64,000 nucleotides of DNA. Origin: Saccharibacillus sp. O23 (lineage in GTDB: Bacteria > Bacillota > Bacilli > Paenibacillales > Paenibacillaceae). The position numbers and the translations under genes were made by a program. Under the pieces are notes generated by a model, which searched no databases, was not told the origin of the DNA, and saw only the letters and a program-made list of their open reading frames with translations. Shown here piece by piece: positions 23,425-31,807 of the stretch. The stretch spans positions 1 to 64,000 of the forward strand of contig NZ_NJDE01000002.1 in NCBI RefSeq assembly GCF_002205895.1, in the 5' to 3' direction. Position 1 is the stretch's first letter, and each line of letters starts with the position of its first letter.

Positions 23425-24321
23425 ATGAACACCAATACGCCGCGACGGCCGGAAAAGAAAGCTGAACGAATTCCCGCTCCCACAATCGCAGCCGGCAGGC
23501 GTCATACGGTAGGCTTGAAATCCGACGGAACCGTGATCGCCGCGGGCGACAACAAACATGGGGAATGCGAGGTCGGCGGTTGGCGCGACATCGCAGCGGT
23601 TGCGGCCGGCAACGTTCATTTTGCGAATAACACGGGCAGTTCGCATACGGTAGCGCTTAAATCGGACGGAACCGTCATGGCTGTGGGGTGGAATCAACAT
23701 CGCCAGTGCGAGGTAAGCGACTGGTACGGGATTGCGGCGATCGCGGCAGGTTGGCGGTATACGCTCGGCTTGAAGGCGGAGGGTACGGTGATCGCCGTAG
23801 GGAGAAATCAAGAAGGCCAATGCAAGGTGGACGATTGGCAGGATGTAGTCGCGATATCGGCAGGCGATTGGCATAGCGTCGGAGTCAAAGCGGACGGTAC
23901 GATCGTCGCGGCCGGCAATAATCGATACGGCCAATGTGACGTGAGCGACATTCGCGGTGCAGCGGCGGCGGCAGCGGGCTATCTGCATACGGCAGTCCTG
24001 AAATCAGACCGAACAGCCGCAGCCGTAGGAGGCAATAAACACGGTCAATGCGAGATCGACGACTGGCAAGAGATCGTGAGCATTGCGGCAGGAAGTTATC
24101 ATACGGTCGGCCTGCGATCGGACGGAACGGTAACGGCAGCAGGCAGCAACGAATACGGACAATGCGAGGTGAGCAGCTGGAGCGGTATCGTCGCGATTGC
24201 GGCGGGCTGCATGCATACGATCGGCCTCAGATCGGACGGCACGGCAGTCGCGGTCGGCGATCATCGTTACGGTCAGTGCGATGTAGAGACTTGGAGCGGC
24301 ATCCGGCTGCCGAACGAATAA
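23425..24321 (+). CDS. RCC1-like seven-repeat beta-propeller protein
   Basis: 298 residues from ATG 23425, preceded by AGGAGGTAAG. After about 20 residues there are seven tandem units of about 38 residues: A-G-x-x-H-T-V-G-L-K-S-D-G-T-V-x-A-x-G-x-N followed by GQCEVxxWxxIVAIA. Unit 2 has a nine-residue insertion (HFANNTGSS). RCC1 repeats build a seven-blade propeller used for protein binding. There is no signal peptide, so it should be cytoplasmic. The unit is shorter than the usual 50-60 residue RCC1 blade. DNA repeats of about 114 bp underlie it. Function unknown. Confidence 0.85.
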   Translation: MNTNTPRRPEKKAERIPAPTIAAGRRHTVGLKSDGTVIAAGDNKHGECEVGGWRDIAAVAAGNVHFANNTGSSHTVALKSDGTVMAVGWNQHRQCEVSDWYGIAAIAAGWRYTLGLKAEGTVIAVGRNQEGQCKVDDWQDVVAISAGDWHSVGVKADGTIVAAGNNRYGQCDVSDIRGAAAAAAGYLHTAVLKSDRTAAAVGGNKHGQCEIDDWQEIVSIAAGSYHTVGLRSDGTVTAAGSNEYGQCEVSSWSGIVAIAAGCMHTIGLRSDGTAVAVGDHRYGQCDVETWSGIRLPNE

Positions 24322-24390
24322 TTCGCGCAGCAAACTTCAATATTACCGATCGCTGAATATAAAAATAACCTCGACAATTTCATATGGTGA

Positions 24391-24718
24391 GCCGTCTATA
24401 AGGAGACTCCGATCGAGAAAGTCTTTATCGAATACGAAAAGGGATTGACACAGGAGACAAAAGCCGTGAACAATACGTTTATTTTGCAGATGCCGGAAAC
24501 GTTTAAAGAAATCGAGGCGAACAAGGATGGAAGATTTTTCGGTGAGAACGGAGATAAGCCGCTTGATCGGAAAAACAGGAAATCCCGATCGAATCAGCGA
24601 AGTGAACAATTGGGCAACCATTCAAGCCAAGATCGAGGAAACGTTTATCAACAAGAAGCATCACGAAATCGTCTGCGGATCCGGAAGAATCGAAGGGCTG
24701 AAGGCGGGGCGAGAATGA
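24391..24718 (+). pseudogene. Degenerate unknown gene with frameshift
   Basis: About 330 bases with protein-like sequence split between two frames. The first frame carries TPIEKVFIEYEKGLTQETKA and NNTFILQMPETFKEIEANKD. The second, entered near 24527, carries MEDFSVRTEISRLIGKTGNP and WATIQAKIEETFINKKHHEI and ends at TGA 24716-24718, overlapping the next ATG. Neither half has a ribosome site. A one-gene origin with a frameshift is likely, but no family is recognised. Confidence 0.35.
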
Positions 24719-25110
24719 TCGAACAAGAGCAAATCATGGAGCGGCTGTTAACCGCGTGCCCTTCTTATCGGAAAAGGTACGAGCGGTATATCGAACAGCA
24801 TTACGAAGCCGGCGAAAAACGATTGATCTATGTGGATATCGGCGATTTCGTCGAGTACGCGATCGAACGTTACCGCAGCGGCAAGACCGGCGAATTCGAA
24901 GATTTATTCGAAACCATCGAACAGCTTCTTACGAGCGGGGATGCCGAAGTCCAAGAATTCGCCACCGTCGGGATCCTCGAAACGTTTCAGAACAAATCGC
25001 CTGACCGAAACGTCGAATATGGCGAATGGGAAAGATGGCTGCATCCGGAATCCGAACGACGGTGGAACCGCTTGATCGAGGATTGGAACGGAAAAACGGC
25101 ATCGACTTGA
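24715..25110 (+). CDS. DUF7674-like protein
   Basis: 131 residues from ATG 24715 (the frame is open upstream, but ATG 24715 follows GAAGGCGGGG). The layout TACPSYRKRYERYIEQHYEA, FVEYAIERYRSGKTGEFEDL, LLTSGDAEVQEFATVGILET and a C-terminal W-L-H-P-E-S-E-R-R-W matches a small all-helical family of unknown role in Firmicutes (DUF7674 from memory). These occur near SMI1/KNR4-like genes and may be immunity proteins; that is inference. Cytoplasmic. Confidence 0.65.
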   Translation: MIEQEQIMERLLTACPSYRKRYERYIEQHYEAGEKRLIYVDIGDFVEYAIERYRSGKTGEFEDLFETIEQLLTSGDAEVQEFATVGILETFQNKSPDRNVEYGEWERWLHPESERRWNRLIEDWNGKTAST

Positions 25111-25159
25111 GGCGCGGTTAAAGAGAACAGGTAGGGTCAGTTTGCGAAAAGGAGCAGAT

Positions 25160-25624
25160 ATGACAAGACGAATCATTGTAACCGGCGGAGCGATCATCCG
25201 AGACGGACAGGGACGCATCCTGCTGCAAAAAAGATCCGATTACGGAGACTGGGGGCTGCCCGGCGGCGGCATGGAAGCGGGAGAAACGATCGAACAAACC
25301 ATGATCCGGGAAGTCAAAGAAGAAACGGGTCTCGAGATCAACCATTACGAGCTGTATTCGATTTATTCGGGTCCTCGCATGAATTACACGTATCCGGACG
25401 GCAACGAAGTGACTTTCGTGATGTTTTTATTTAACGCGGAGGCGGAATTGGCGGGCAAGGTCTCGGAAGACCAAACCACACTTAATTTCGAAGACGATCA
25501 TAAGGAATCGCTGTATTTGGAGTTCAAAGATTTGAAAAAGATCGATCTGGAAAAGATCAATGCGGTGCAGAAACCGGTATTCGAAGATTTGAAGCATCAT
25601 GCGGCGGGCCTGTTGAGATCGTAA
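25160..25624 (+). CDS. Nudix hydrolase
   Basis: 154 residues from ATG 25160 with AAAGGAGCAG upstream. The Nudix box G-x5-E-x7-R-E-V-x-E-E-T-G is complete (GGGMEAGETIEQTMIREVKE, then ETGLEI). Upstream LLQKRSDYGDWGLPGGG gives the usual entry strand. Hydrolyses a nucleoside diphosphate linked to another moiety, with Mg2+; substrate unknown. It is one of three Nudix genes in the window, and its N-terminal half resembles the one at 32875. Confidence 0.92.
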   Translation: MTRRIIVTGGAIIRDGQGRILLQKRSDYGDWGLPGGGMEAGETIEQTMIREVKEETGLEINHYELYSIYSGPRMNYTYPDGNEVTFVMFLFNAEAELAGKVSEDQTTLNFEDDHKESLYLEFKDLKKIDLEKINAVQKPVFEDLKHHAAGLLRS

Positions 25625-25662
25625 ACCGAAATGCGACCAAAACGGTAGGAGAGGAAAAAACG

Positions 25663-26130
25663 ATGATACTCGGACTATACGAAGCCCATCTGCCGGTAAG
25701 CGATTTGAATCGCTCCGTCGAATTTTATGCGAAATTAGGCTTGGAGCTGGCATGGAGAAAAGGCGATATTGCTTTCTTCTGGATCGAAAAAGAAAAAAGT
25801 TGGTTGGGTTTATGGGAAGGGGATGCTTATCAAACGCCGTATCATCCTTCCTTGAGACATCTTGCTTTTCGCGTCAGTTACGAAGAGCTGAAGAACAGCG
25901 TCAAATGGCTGCAAGACAGAGACATCGAAGCGGTTCCGTTCGCGGAAGGCGACCCGATCGATCCTTTTGTCCGGCCGAGTCAAGGCAATGCTTCCGTTTA
26001 TTTCAAAGACCCGGACGGAAACAGCTTGGAATTCATGTGTTTCGTGGACGTGCCGGACCGCTTGAAAAGCATCCCGAATAAATTTTCGATGACCGAGTGG
26101 GAAAAACTTTTGGAAGAAGCGGCAACATAA
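25663..26130 (+). CDS. VOC (glyoxalase/bleomycin-resistance) family protein
   Basis: 155 residues; AGGAGAGGAAA precedes ATG 25663. EAHLPVSDLNRSVEFYAKLG opens the beta-alpha-beta-beta-beta module; RHLAFRVSYEELKNSVKWLQ and VYFKDPDGNSLEFMCF complete the second. His9, His in RHLAF and Glu in SLEF are plausible metal ligands. Roles range from glyoxal detoxification to antibiotic binding or thiol transfer; no specific substrate is visible. Single gene. Confidence 0.88.
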   Translation: MILGLYEAHLPVSDLNRSVEFYAKLGLELAWRKGDIAFFWIEKEKSWLGLWEGDAYQTPYHPSLRHLAFRVSYEELKNSVKWLQDRDIEAVPFAEGDPIDPFVRPSQGNASVYFKDPDGNSLEFMCFVDVPDRLKSIPNKFSMTEWEKLLEEAAT

Positions 26131-26155
26131 ATCGAACCATGAAAGGGCGAACAAA

Positions 26156-26767
26156 ATGAAGGTGGAACTTGTGGCTGTGCCTTCCTTCTGGGGAACGGAA
26201 ATGAAGCAGAAACATTATCGGCTTAATGAAGGAAACAAAAAGCTGGTCGTTCTTTTTCCGGGGCAAAATTATCCTTGTCATAAACCTGTGCTGCACTTTG
26301 CGGGAACATGTGCGATGCAAAGCGGTTATGATGTTCTCATGTTGGAATACGGGTATCAAGCCGCGCGAACAGAACTTCGACGCAGCGAGGTGCCGACGGT
26401 AGCCGAAGAAAGTTACGAATCGGTCAAGCCTATCGTCGGCCAGTACGAACAGATCGTTTGGATCAGCAAAAGTCTGGGAACCGTCATCGCCGGCAGCGTT
26501 CATGAAAAGCTGGGAGTCCCGGTTAAGCATATCTTTTTGACGCCGGTCCCGGAGACTGTTCCCTACATAAACAAGTTCAGCGGAGTTGTCGTATACGGAA
26601 CGAAGGATCCCGCATTCGGCGAAGAACAGGAGAAACAAATCCAAGCGGAGAATCGGATGATTCGAATTGCCGATGCCAATCATGCTTTGGAGACGGACGA
26701 CGTCGAAAAGAGTATCGAGATCCTCAAGCAGCTTGCGAAAGTGTATGAAGACGTTCTGAATTCGTGA
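26156..26767 (+). CDS. Alpha/beta hydrolase fold protein
   Basis: 203 residues; AAAGGGCG precedes ATG 26156. A catalytic triad is readable: Ser106 in WISKSLGTV (a variant nucleophile elbow), Asp151 in VVYGTKDPAF and His176 in ADANHALE. KLVVLFPGQNYPCHKPVL supplies the oxyanion strand. Cytoplasmic, no signal peptide. The small lid-less form resembles short Bacillus hydrolases of unknown substrate. Starts 26 bases after the VOC gene. Confidence 0.85.
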   Translation: MKVELVAVPSFWGTEMKQKHYRLNEGNKKLVVLFPGQNYPCHKPVLHFAGTCAMQSGYDVLMLEYGYQAARTELRRSEVPTVAEESYESVKPIVGQYEQIVWISKSLGTVIAGSVHEKLGVPVKHIFLTPVPETVPYINKFSGVVVYGTKDPAFGEEQEKQIQAENRMIRIADANHALETDDVEKSIEILKQLAKVYEDVLNS

Positions 26768-26810
26768 TTGTATCCCTGTTAGAAATGCGAAACCAAGGGA
26801 GGACATTGTT

Positions 26811-27482
26811 GTGAAAGAACAGTCATGGAGCGTTTGGGAGCAGCGTTGGAAAACGACGCTTTCTGCGATCGAAGATCGGGGAGGCGAAGTATCCACCCTA
26901 ACCATTAAGCCTCCCGTCCCGATCGAACAGATCACTTTGCTGGAGCAGGAGCTGGAGGTGAAACTGCCCACTTCTCTAATCCGCGTTTTGACGGAATATT
27001 CGAGTGAAGTGCAGGTATCATGGTCGTTTCCTGATGAAGAGAATCGTCTCGCGTCGCTGCCTCCGGAGCTGGACAGAATTTTTAGAGGGGAACTTTATTG
27101 GAGTCTGGATCAATTGGGAGATATCGAGAGGAATCGAAGAGGGTGGCAGGAAGCCGTGTTTCCGAATCCTCATGATTCCTACGATGTCGTTTGGCATCAC
27201 AAGCTTGCCTTCATGGAAGTAGGCAATGGTGATTTTATCGCCTTTGACTTATCGGAGCCGGACGATTACCCGGTTGTCTATCTATCGCATGATGCTGGGG
27301 ATGGGCATGGATATAGATTGGGTGACAACTTCATTGATTTTGTGGATCGCTGCACCTTAATTGGCTGTGTAGGTCCGGAGGATTGGCAGCTGCTGACTTT
27401 TATCGATAGTCCTATGTCCGGCATCGACCCTCACGGTGAGTATGCCCTAAAATGGAGGTCTTGGTTGAGCCGCTGTAAATAG
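26811..27482 (+). CDS. SMI1/KNR4 (SUKH) family protein
   Basis: 223 residues from GTG 26811 after GGGAGGAC. PIEQITLLEQELEVKLPTSL and IRVLTEYSSEVQVSW are the SUKH helix-loop signature. YDVVWHHKLAFMEVGNGDFI and FDLSEPDDYPVVYLSHDAGD form the conserved strand region. Probably a cytoplasmic antidote or regulatory protein. No toxin gene is adjacent. Composition is more AT-rich than the following genes. Confidence 0.85.
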   Translation: MKEQSWSVWEQRWKTTLSAIEDRGGEVSTLTIKPPVPIEQITLLEQELEVKLPTSLIRVLTEYSSEVQVSWSFPDEENRLASLPPELDRIFRGELYWSLDQLGDIERNRRGWQEAVFPNPHDSYDVVWHHKLAFMEVGNGDFIAFDLSEPDDYPVVYLSHDAGDGHGYRLGDNFIDFVDRCTLIGCVGPEDWQLLTFIDSPMSGIDPHGEYALKWRSWLSRCK

Positions 27483-27550
27483 CCATGAATATAGGATAAA
27501 CCGGACTGGAGAGCGGTGATCCATAACGATTCGGATAGGAGAGTGGAGGC

Positions 27551-28054
27551 ATGCACGAGACCCCAAGGCTTATTATGCGTGAGTATACCATGAATGATCT
27601 AAACTTTCTGATGAGCATGACGTCCGATCCGGAGACCATGCGGTATATCGGGGACGGATCGATCTTGGACGAGGCACAAACGAAAGAAAGACTGGAACGT
27701 TATATGAGTCGGTACAGCGCCGGAGAAGGCTTAGGTCTTAGATTAGCCGTTCGCAAAGAAGACGGCGTGCCGGTCGGACATGCCGGGTTGATCCCGCAGA
27801 TCATCGAAGGCACGCCGGAAACGGAAGTGGGATATTGGATCTCGTCTGATTTCAGAGGGCAGGGTTATGCCGCGGAGGCGGCGATCGGATGGCGCGATTA
27901 CGGATTTAACGAATTGGGCAAACGGCGATTGGTCTCGATCATCAAATTCGAAAATCTGGCTTCGATCGCAGTCGCCCGGAAAAACGGAATGAGCTACGAA
28001 AAAGCCGTCACGTTCAGCGGTCAACAAGCGGCTTTGTATTCGATCGAAAAATAA
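27551..28054 (+). CDS. RimJ-type GNAT acetyltransferase
   Basis: 167 residues; GGAGAGTGGAGG precedes ATG 27551. TPRLIMREYTMNDLNFLMSM is the characteristic opening of the RimJ/RimL group. EVGYWISSDFRGQGYAAEAA holds the acetyl-CoA loop R-G-Q-G-Y-A, and NLASIAVARKNGM the motif-B helix. Transfers acetyl to a protein N-terminus or small molecule; substrate unknown. Cytoplasmic. Confidence 0.9.
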   Translation: MHETPRLIMREYTMNDLNFLMSMTSDPETMRYIGDGSILDEAQTKERLERYMSRYSAGEGLGLRLAVRKEDGVPVGHAGLIPQIIEGTPETEVGYWISSDFRGQGYAAEAAIGWRDYGFNELGKRRLVSIIKFENLASIAVARKNGMSYEKAVTFSGQQAALYSIEK

Positions 28055-28104
28055 GCGCCGCGACGATGAAGCCTAACTTTTATGAGGAAAAGAGGCGTTA
28101 GCAC

Positions 28105-28659
28105 ATGGAAAACCAAGATCTCATCCGTTACCCGATCGGTTCGTTTGCTCCGCGGGAACGGAGCACTTCCGAAGAACGCGAACAGGATCGCGCCGAATTG
28201 AACGCAATCGTTCCCCGTTTGCAGCAGGCCGTAAGCGATCTGCCCGCTTCCCGATTGCACGTACCTTATCGGCCGAACGGTTGGACGCCGCAGCAAATTA
28301 TCCATCATATGGCGGATAACGACATGAACGCTTTTATCCGATTGAAGCGGGCGATCACTGAAACGGAACCTCAAGCGTCTTCTTATCGGCAGGATCTATG
28401 GGCGGAGCTGAACGATTATAAAGAGACTCCGATCTCCGTTTCGATTCAACTGCTCCAAGCGATACATTTCAGAATGGATAAAGTGCTGGCAAGCTTGACC
28501 GAAGCGGACTATGAGAAAAAGTTGAGAACGAACGTGCTCGGCTCGATCTCCGTAGACACCGCGATCCAGCGATTTATCTGGCATAATCGCCATCATACGG
28601 CGCAAATCCGCAGCTTTTGCGAAGCGGAGTCGGAAACCTTAAGCGAAAAGAGGAGTTAA
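28105..28659 (+). CDS. YfiT-like bacillithiol transferase (DinB superfamily)
   Basis: 184 residues; GAGGAAAAGAGG precedes ATG 28105. The YfiT hallmark LIRYPIGSFAP opens the protein, and PYRPNGWTPQQIIHHMADND carries the first metal-binding His (His68). WHNRHHTAQI gives His160 and His164, the same spacing as in B. subtilis YfiT. Such enzymes conjugate bacillithiol to electrophiles using a bound metal. This supports a bacillithiol-making Bacillota host. Its 3' end lies two bases before the next gene's GTG, so the two are probably co-expressed. Confidence 0.88.
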   Translation: MENQDLIRYPIGSFAPRERSTSEEREQDRAELNAIVPRLQQAVSDLPASRLHVPYRPNGWTPQQIIHHMADNDMNAFIRLKRAITETEPQASSYRQDLWAELNDYKETPISVSIQLLQAIHFRMDKVLASLTEADYEKKLRTNVLGSISVDTAIQRFIWHNRHHTAQIRSFCEAESETLSEKRS

Positions 28660-28661
28660 AA

Positions 28662-29186
28662 GTGGATAAAGGCAAAATCATTTTTCTAAACGGAGTCACA
28701 AGTTCCGGCAAAACGTCGATCGTCGAGGCGATGCAGGATTATTCGGAACCGTTTTTCTATGTGGTCGCGAACGATTTGTTCGAAAACATGGTCGGCGATA
28801 AGCATTTGCAGCAAAATTATTGGAAACATCTGAGCGAGGTCGTGAAGATGATGTATCAAGTCGCCAAAGTGTTCTCGGACGACGGTAAGCATGTGCTGAT
28901 TGACGGAATCTTGGTGGAACGGCCGGAACTGCAACCGCATTACGCCAGAGTCCAAGAGTTGTTCGAAGGATATCCGTTCGAGATCGTCGAGATCTATTGT
29001 CCGCTTGAGGTATGCCGTCAGCGAAATATCGAGCGAGGCGACCGGGGGGAAGATCAATCCGAAGAACAAAGCAAACGGATGGCGGCCGATATTCGTTATA
29101 GTTATAAAGTCGATACGAGCACCAGCACTCCGGAAGAATGCGCGGAGCGGATCATTAAGAACTTTTTCAAAACCAGTCTTAAATAA
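28662..29186 (+). CDS. Chloramphenicol phosphotransferase-like kinase
   Basis: 174 residues from GTG 28662 (AAGAGGAG upstream), two bases after the YfiT-like stop. Walker A GVTSSGKTS at residues 11-19, then PFFYVVANDLFENMVGD in place of the CPT substrate region, and LIDGILVERPELQ with VEIYCPLEVCRQRNIERGDR, typical of the CPT family. CPT enzymes phosphorylate a hydroxyl of chloramphenicol or related substrates; the true substrate here is unknown. Cytoplasmic, possibly co-transcribed with the bacillithiol transferase. Confidence 0.8.
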   Translation: MDKGKIIFLNGVTSSGKTSIVEAMQDYSEPFFYVVANDLFENMVGDKHLQQNYWKHLSEVVKMMYQVAKVFSDDGKHVLIDGILVERPELQPHYARVQELFEGYPFEIVEIYCPLEVCRQRNIERGDRGEDQSEEQSKRMAADIRYSYKVDTSTSTPEECAERIIKNFFKTSLK

Positions 29187-29199
29187 AGGAGCGGTCATC

Positions 29200-29496
29200 A
29201 TGATTCTGGAAGTCGCCGTATTGAACGTTATTCCCGGTCAGGAGAACGAATTCGAAAACAGCTTCAAAAAAGCGTCGAAGATCATCTCCGGCATGAAAGG
29301 GTATATCGAGCACGAACTTCAGAAATGTCTGGAGGAAAGCGGGAAATACGTCCTGTTGGTCCGTTGGGAAACGCTCGAAGACCATACCGAAGGATTCAGA
29401 GGATCGGCGGAATATCAGGAGTGGAAAACGCTGCTGCACCATTATTACGATCCGTTTCCGACCGTCGAACATTATGCGAAAGTCGAGTTGGGATAA
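29200..29496 (+). CDS. Antibiotic biosynthesis monooxygenase (ABM) domain protein
   Basis: 98 residues from ATG 29200, with AAAGGAGCGG upstream. VLNVIPGQENEFENSFKKAS, GYIEHELQKCLEESGKYVLL and RWETLEDHTEGFRGSAEYQE are the alpha-beta dimeric ferredoxin-like ABM pattern; a final H-Y-Y-D-P-F-P-T-V-E-H-Y follows. Members are small quinone oxygenases, haem-degrading enzymes or simple stress proteins. It follows the CPT-like gene by 13 bases. Confidence 0.88.
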   Translation: MILEVAVLNVIPGQENEFENSFKKASKIISGMKGYIEHELQKCLEESGKYVLLVRWETLEDHTEGFRGSAEYQEWKTLLHHYYDPFPTVEHYAKVELG

Positions 29497-29519
29497 AGCG
29501 ATAGGAAGAAGGAACGATC

Positions 29520-29819
29520 ATGTCCGAACCGTCCGTACATAACTGCAATCTGAATATCCGGTACGATCTGCCTGCGGAGCAATGGGAAAAGGTCGCAGCG
29601 GTCTATCGGAAAATGCCCGGCTGGATCGGATATATCGAGGGAATTCCGTATTGGTTCGGCGAAGAAAGCGACGGCGTTACCGTCTCCGCCTCCGTCGAAC
29701 CGAGCGGTTTGTTTTTCGATGCCCGGATGGACGCCCACGAATGGGGACGCTGGATCGAGCAGTTCAAAGCGGAAGCGACGCGTGCGTTAGGATTCGAAGT
29801 CGGGGAACCGGAAGATTAG
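29520..29819 (+). CDS. Conserved hypothetical protein
   Basis: 99 residues; AGGAAGAAGGAAC precedes ATG 29520. VHNCNLNIRYDLPAEQWEKV, then MPGWIGYIEGIPYWFGEESD and SASVEPSGLFFDARMD, ending GFEVGEPED. I recall proteins of this shape in Pseudomonas and Paenibacillus, without an assigned function. No motif, signal or membrane segment. Twenty-three bases after the ABM gene. Confidence 0.65.
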   Translation: MSEPSVHNCNLNIRYDLPAEQWEKVAAVYRKMPGWIGYIEGIPYWFGEESDGVTVSASVEPSGLFFDARMDAHEWGRWIEQFKAEATRALGFEVGEPED

Positions 29820-29858
29820 GGCATACACGCCCCGAATAAACAGGAGGTATAGGCAAGA

Positions 29859-30416
29859 ATGAAGGACTTTTTTGCGAAGTTTACAGAAGAATTGGTACAA
29901 GCGGTGCGCGCGGACTTTGCGGAACTGGTCAAGCGGATCGGAAACGAAAAGCTGTACGCGGTCGCTCTGGTCACGGACAGCGACGCCGGCACGGTCTATC
30001 TGGGAATGAACACGGAAGAATCTCTTGGGCGGCGGGTGGAGTACTATAAGCGCGAAGGCGACCCGGACGCGGAATCGTACATCTCTTCCTATCGCTGGAT
30101 GCCGGACGAATGGGCGTACAGCGACGGCGATTTGGAACCATCGCAGACGGTTCGAGCCAGCCGCATGCTGAGCAGCCGGGACGATTACAGCGAAGAGACG
30201 CAGGCGGCTTTTTGCGAAGCGGCATCGGAAGCCTTGAAGCAGTTGGATCAAGAAGGATTGTTCTCGAACGTCGCGGATCGAGATGAGCTGACGTTGTTCG
30301 TATACATGAACGACGACGATCGCAGCGAAGACATCGAAGACTATTCGGCCAAGCTGCTTAATCCCGAGCCGGTCTACCTGCGATTTAAGGCCCGTTACGA
30401 TTCGATCGGAGAATAA
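29859..30416 (+). CDS. DUF4303 family protein
   Basis: 185 residues; CAGGAGGTATAGG precedes ATG 29859. KLYAVALVTDSDAGTVYLGM, NTEESLGRRVEYYKREGDPD and YRWMPDEWAYSDGD form the DUF4303 signature; a long helix with SEALKQLDQEGLFSNVADRD follows. DUF4303 proteins are cytoplasmic and often sit beside toxin or immunity genes, but their function is not established. Four bases separate it from the next VOC gene, so they are probably one transcript. Confidence 0.8.
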   Translation: MKDFFAKFTEELVQAVRADFAELVKRIGNEKLYAVALVTDSDAGTVYLGMNTEESLGRRVEYYKREGDPDAESYISSYRWMPDEWAYSDGDLEPSQTVRASRMLSSRDDYSEETQAAFCEAASEALKQLDQEGLFSNVADRDELTLFVYMNDDDRSEDIEDYSAKLLNPEPVYLRFKARYDSIGE

Positions 30417-30420
30417 AAGA

Positions 30421-31107
30421 ATGAAATTAAACAAAATCGAATTGTGGATATCGAATTTCGAACAGACGGTACGGTTTTACGAACAAACATTAGGATTCGA
30501 ACGTTTGGACGACGGGGCCGAGGCCGCTTCTTTCCGGATCGGCAGCAGCGTGCTTCGGTTGAACCGCGATCCGGAAGACCGTCTCTATTATTACCATTTC
30601 GCGTTCAACATCCCGCCGAATCTGTTCCGCGAAGCCAAACGGTGGCTGTCCGAACGGGCGGAACTGCTGCTGGAAGACGGGATGGACGAAGTCTTTTTCG
30701 ACGGCATGACTCAAGCGGATTCGTTCTATACGGAAGATCCCGCGGGTAATATCGTCGAGTTTATCGCCAGAAGAGAAACGACGCCGGCGTCGGAAGCTGC
30801 GGAGTTCGATACGGAGCAGATCCTCTGCATCAGCGAGATCGGGTTGTCCGTCGAGCAGGTCGCGGAGTATGCCAAGCGGCTGGACTCGCTCGGCATCCCG
30901 GTACGCGGAAACGAAGAGATCTCCTATGACCGTTATCTCAATTTCATGGGCGAATACGAAGACGGCAGCTTTATCATTTTGGCTCCGCTGGGTCGCAGAT
31001 GGTATTTCTCGAGCAAACTTTCGATCCTTGCGCCGCTCGTCATTCATACCGATCGCGGAACCGTCGATAGCGGCATGGAAGCTTTGAGCAGGGGAGGACG
31101 CCCATGA
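30421..31107 (+). CDS. Two-domain VOC family protein
   Basis: 228 residues. The first VOC module (IELWISNFEQTVRFYEQTLG ... FYTEDPAGNIVEFIARRE) is complete. The second half (CISEIGLSVEQVAEYAKRLD ... GSFIILAPLGRRWYF) looks like a degenerate second module. Role in small-molecule binding or detoxification; no metal set is certain in the first half, where Glu7 and Glu in VEF are candidates. It overlaps the next gene by four bases (ATGA, 31104-31107), so the two are translationally coupled. Confidence 0.8.
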   Translation: MKLNKIELWISNFEQTVRFYEQTLGFERLDDGAEAASFRIGSSVLRLNRDPEDRLYYYHFAFNIPPNLFREAKRWLSERAELLLEDGMDEVFFDGMTQADSFYTEDPAGNIVEFIARRETTPASEAAEFDTEQILCISEIGLSVEQVAEYAKRLDSLGIPVRGNEEISYDRYLNFMGEYEDGSFIILAPLGRRWYFSSKLSILAPLVIHTDRGTVDSGMEALSRGGRP

Positions 31108-31757
31108 CCATCATTAGCATCGAAGGAGCGAGCGCGGCGGGCAAAACGACGACCTCGTCGACTTTTGCGGCCCGAAACGGCGGATTCCATATTCCCGAAG
31201 TCGCGGCATGGTGGGAGAAACCCGAACCGGTTTACCCAGAGTGGTTTTTCGAACGTCAGGCGGATCGATGGAAATCGGCGATCGGGCAGGAGGCCGAACG
31301 GCCGGTCGTGATCGATATCGATTTGTTTCAGCCTTTTTGGTATAACTGGTCGTTCGGCTTCACGCTGTTCGACGGGCAGTCGCTGGAATTCGTGGAAGAG
31401 TTCTATCGTCCTCTGTTCAGTAAGAGGGAGCTGGGCTTCCCCGATAAATATTTCTTGTTGTATGCCGACGAGCCTCGCTTGCGCGAGCGGAAAGCGGGCG
31501 ACCGGACGAGACTCAGAAGAGGATTCGAGATGAACCTGACGTTTATCGAACCGCAGAAAGCTTATTTTGAAGCCCTGAACGAGTTCTGCCCGGGACTGGT
31601 CTGCTTCATGGAGTCGACCGATATCGCGAGCAACGTCAGCCGGATCGAAAACGAACTGCCGAACTGCCGCAGCGATCACCGGTATTCGTTGGAACTGTTC
31701 GATTTTATGGTGGATTGGCTGCGTACGCATAAGGCGGAGAGTTTCAGGGCGGAGTAG
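31104..31757 (+). CDS. P-loop kinase, deoxynucleoside-kinase-like
   Basis: 217 residues from ATG 31104 (GGGGAGGA upstream), overlapping the VOC gene. Walker A GASAAGKT at residues 8-15; later VVIDIDLFQPFWYN and KYFLLYADEPRLRERKAGDR, with an Arg-rich lid, resemble dNK-type kinases. Phosphorylates an unknown small molecule; nothing indicates a specific nucleoside. Coupled to the VOC protein, perhaps acting on the same compound. Confidence 0.7.
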   Translation: MTIISIEGASAAGKTTTSSTFAARNGGFHIPEVAAWWEKPEPVYPEWFFERQADRWKSAIGQEAERPVVIDIDLFQPFWYNWSFGFTLFDGQSLEFVEEFYRPLFSKRELGFPDKYFLLYADEPRLRERKAGDRTRLRRGFEMNLTFIEPQKAYFEALNEFCPGLVCFMESTDIASNVSRIENELPNCRSDHRYSLELFDFMVDWLRTHKAESFRAE

Positions 31758-31807
31758 GAGGAGCGGGCGCGTCAGAAGGGTTTATACATAAGAAAGGAGC
31801 AGCCTCC

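Noticed and set aside
23485-24310. CRISPR-like or satellite array
   Set aside because: The ~114-bp repeats are in frame and encode RCC1-type blades.
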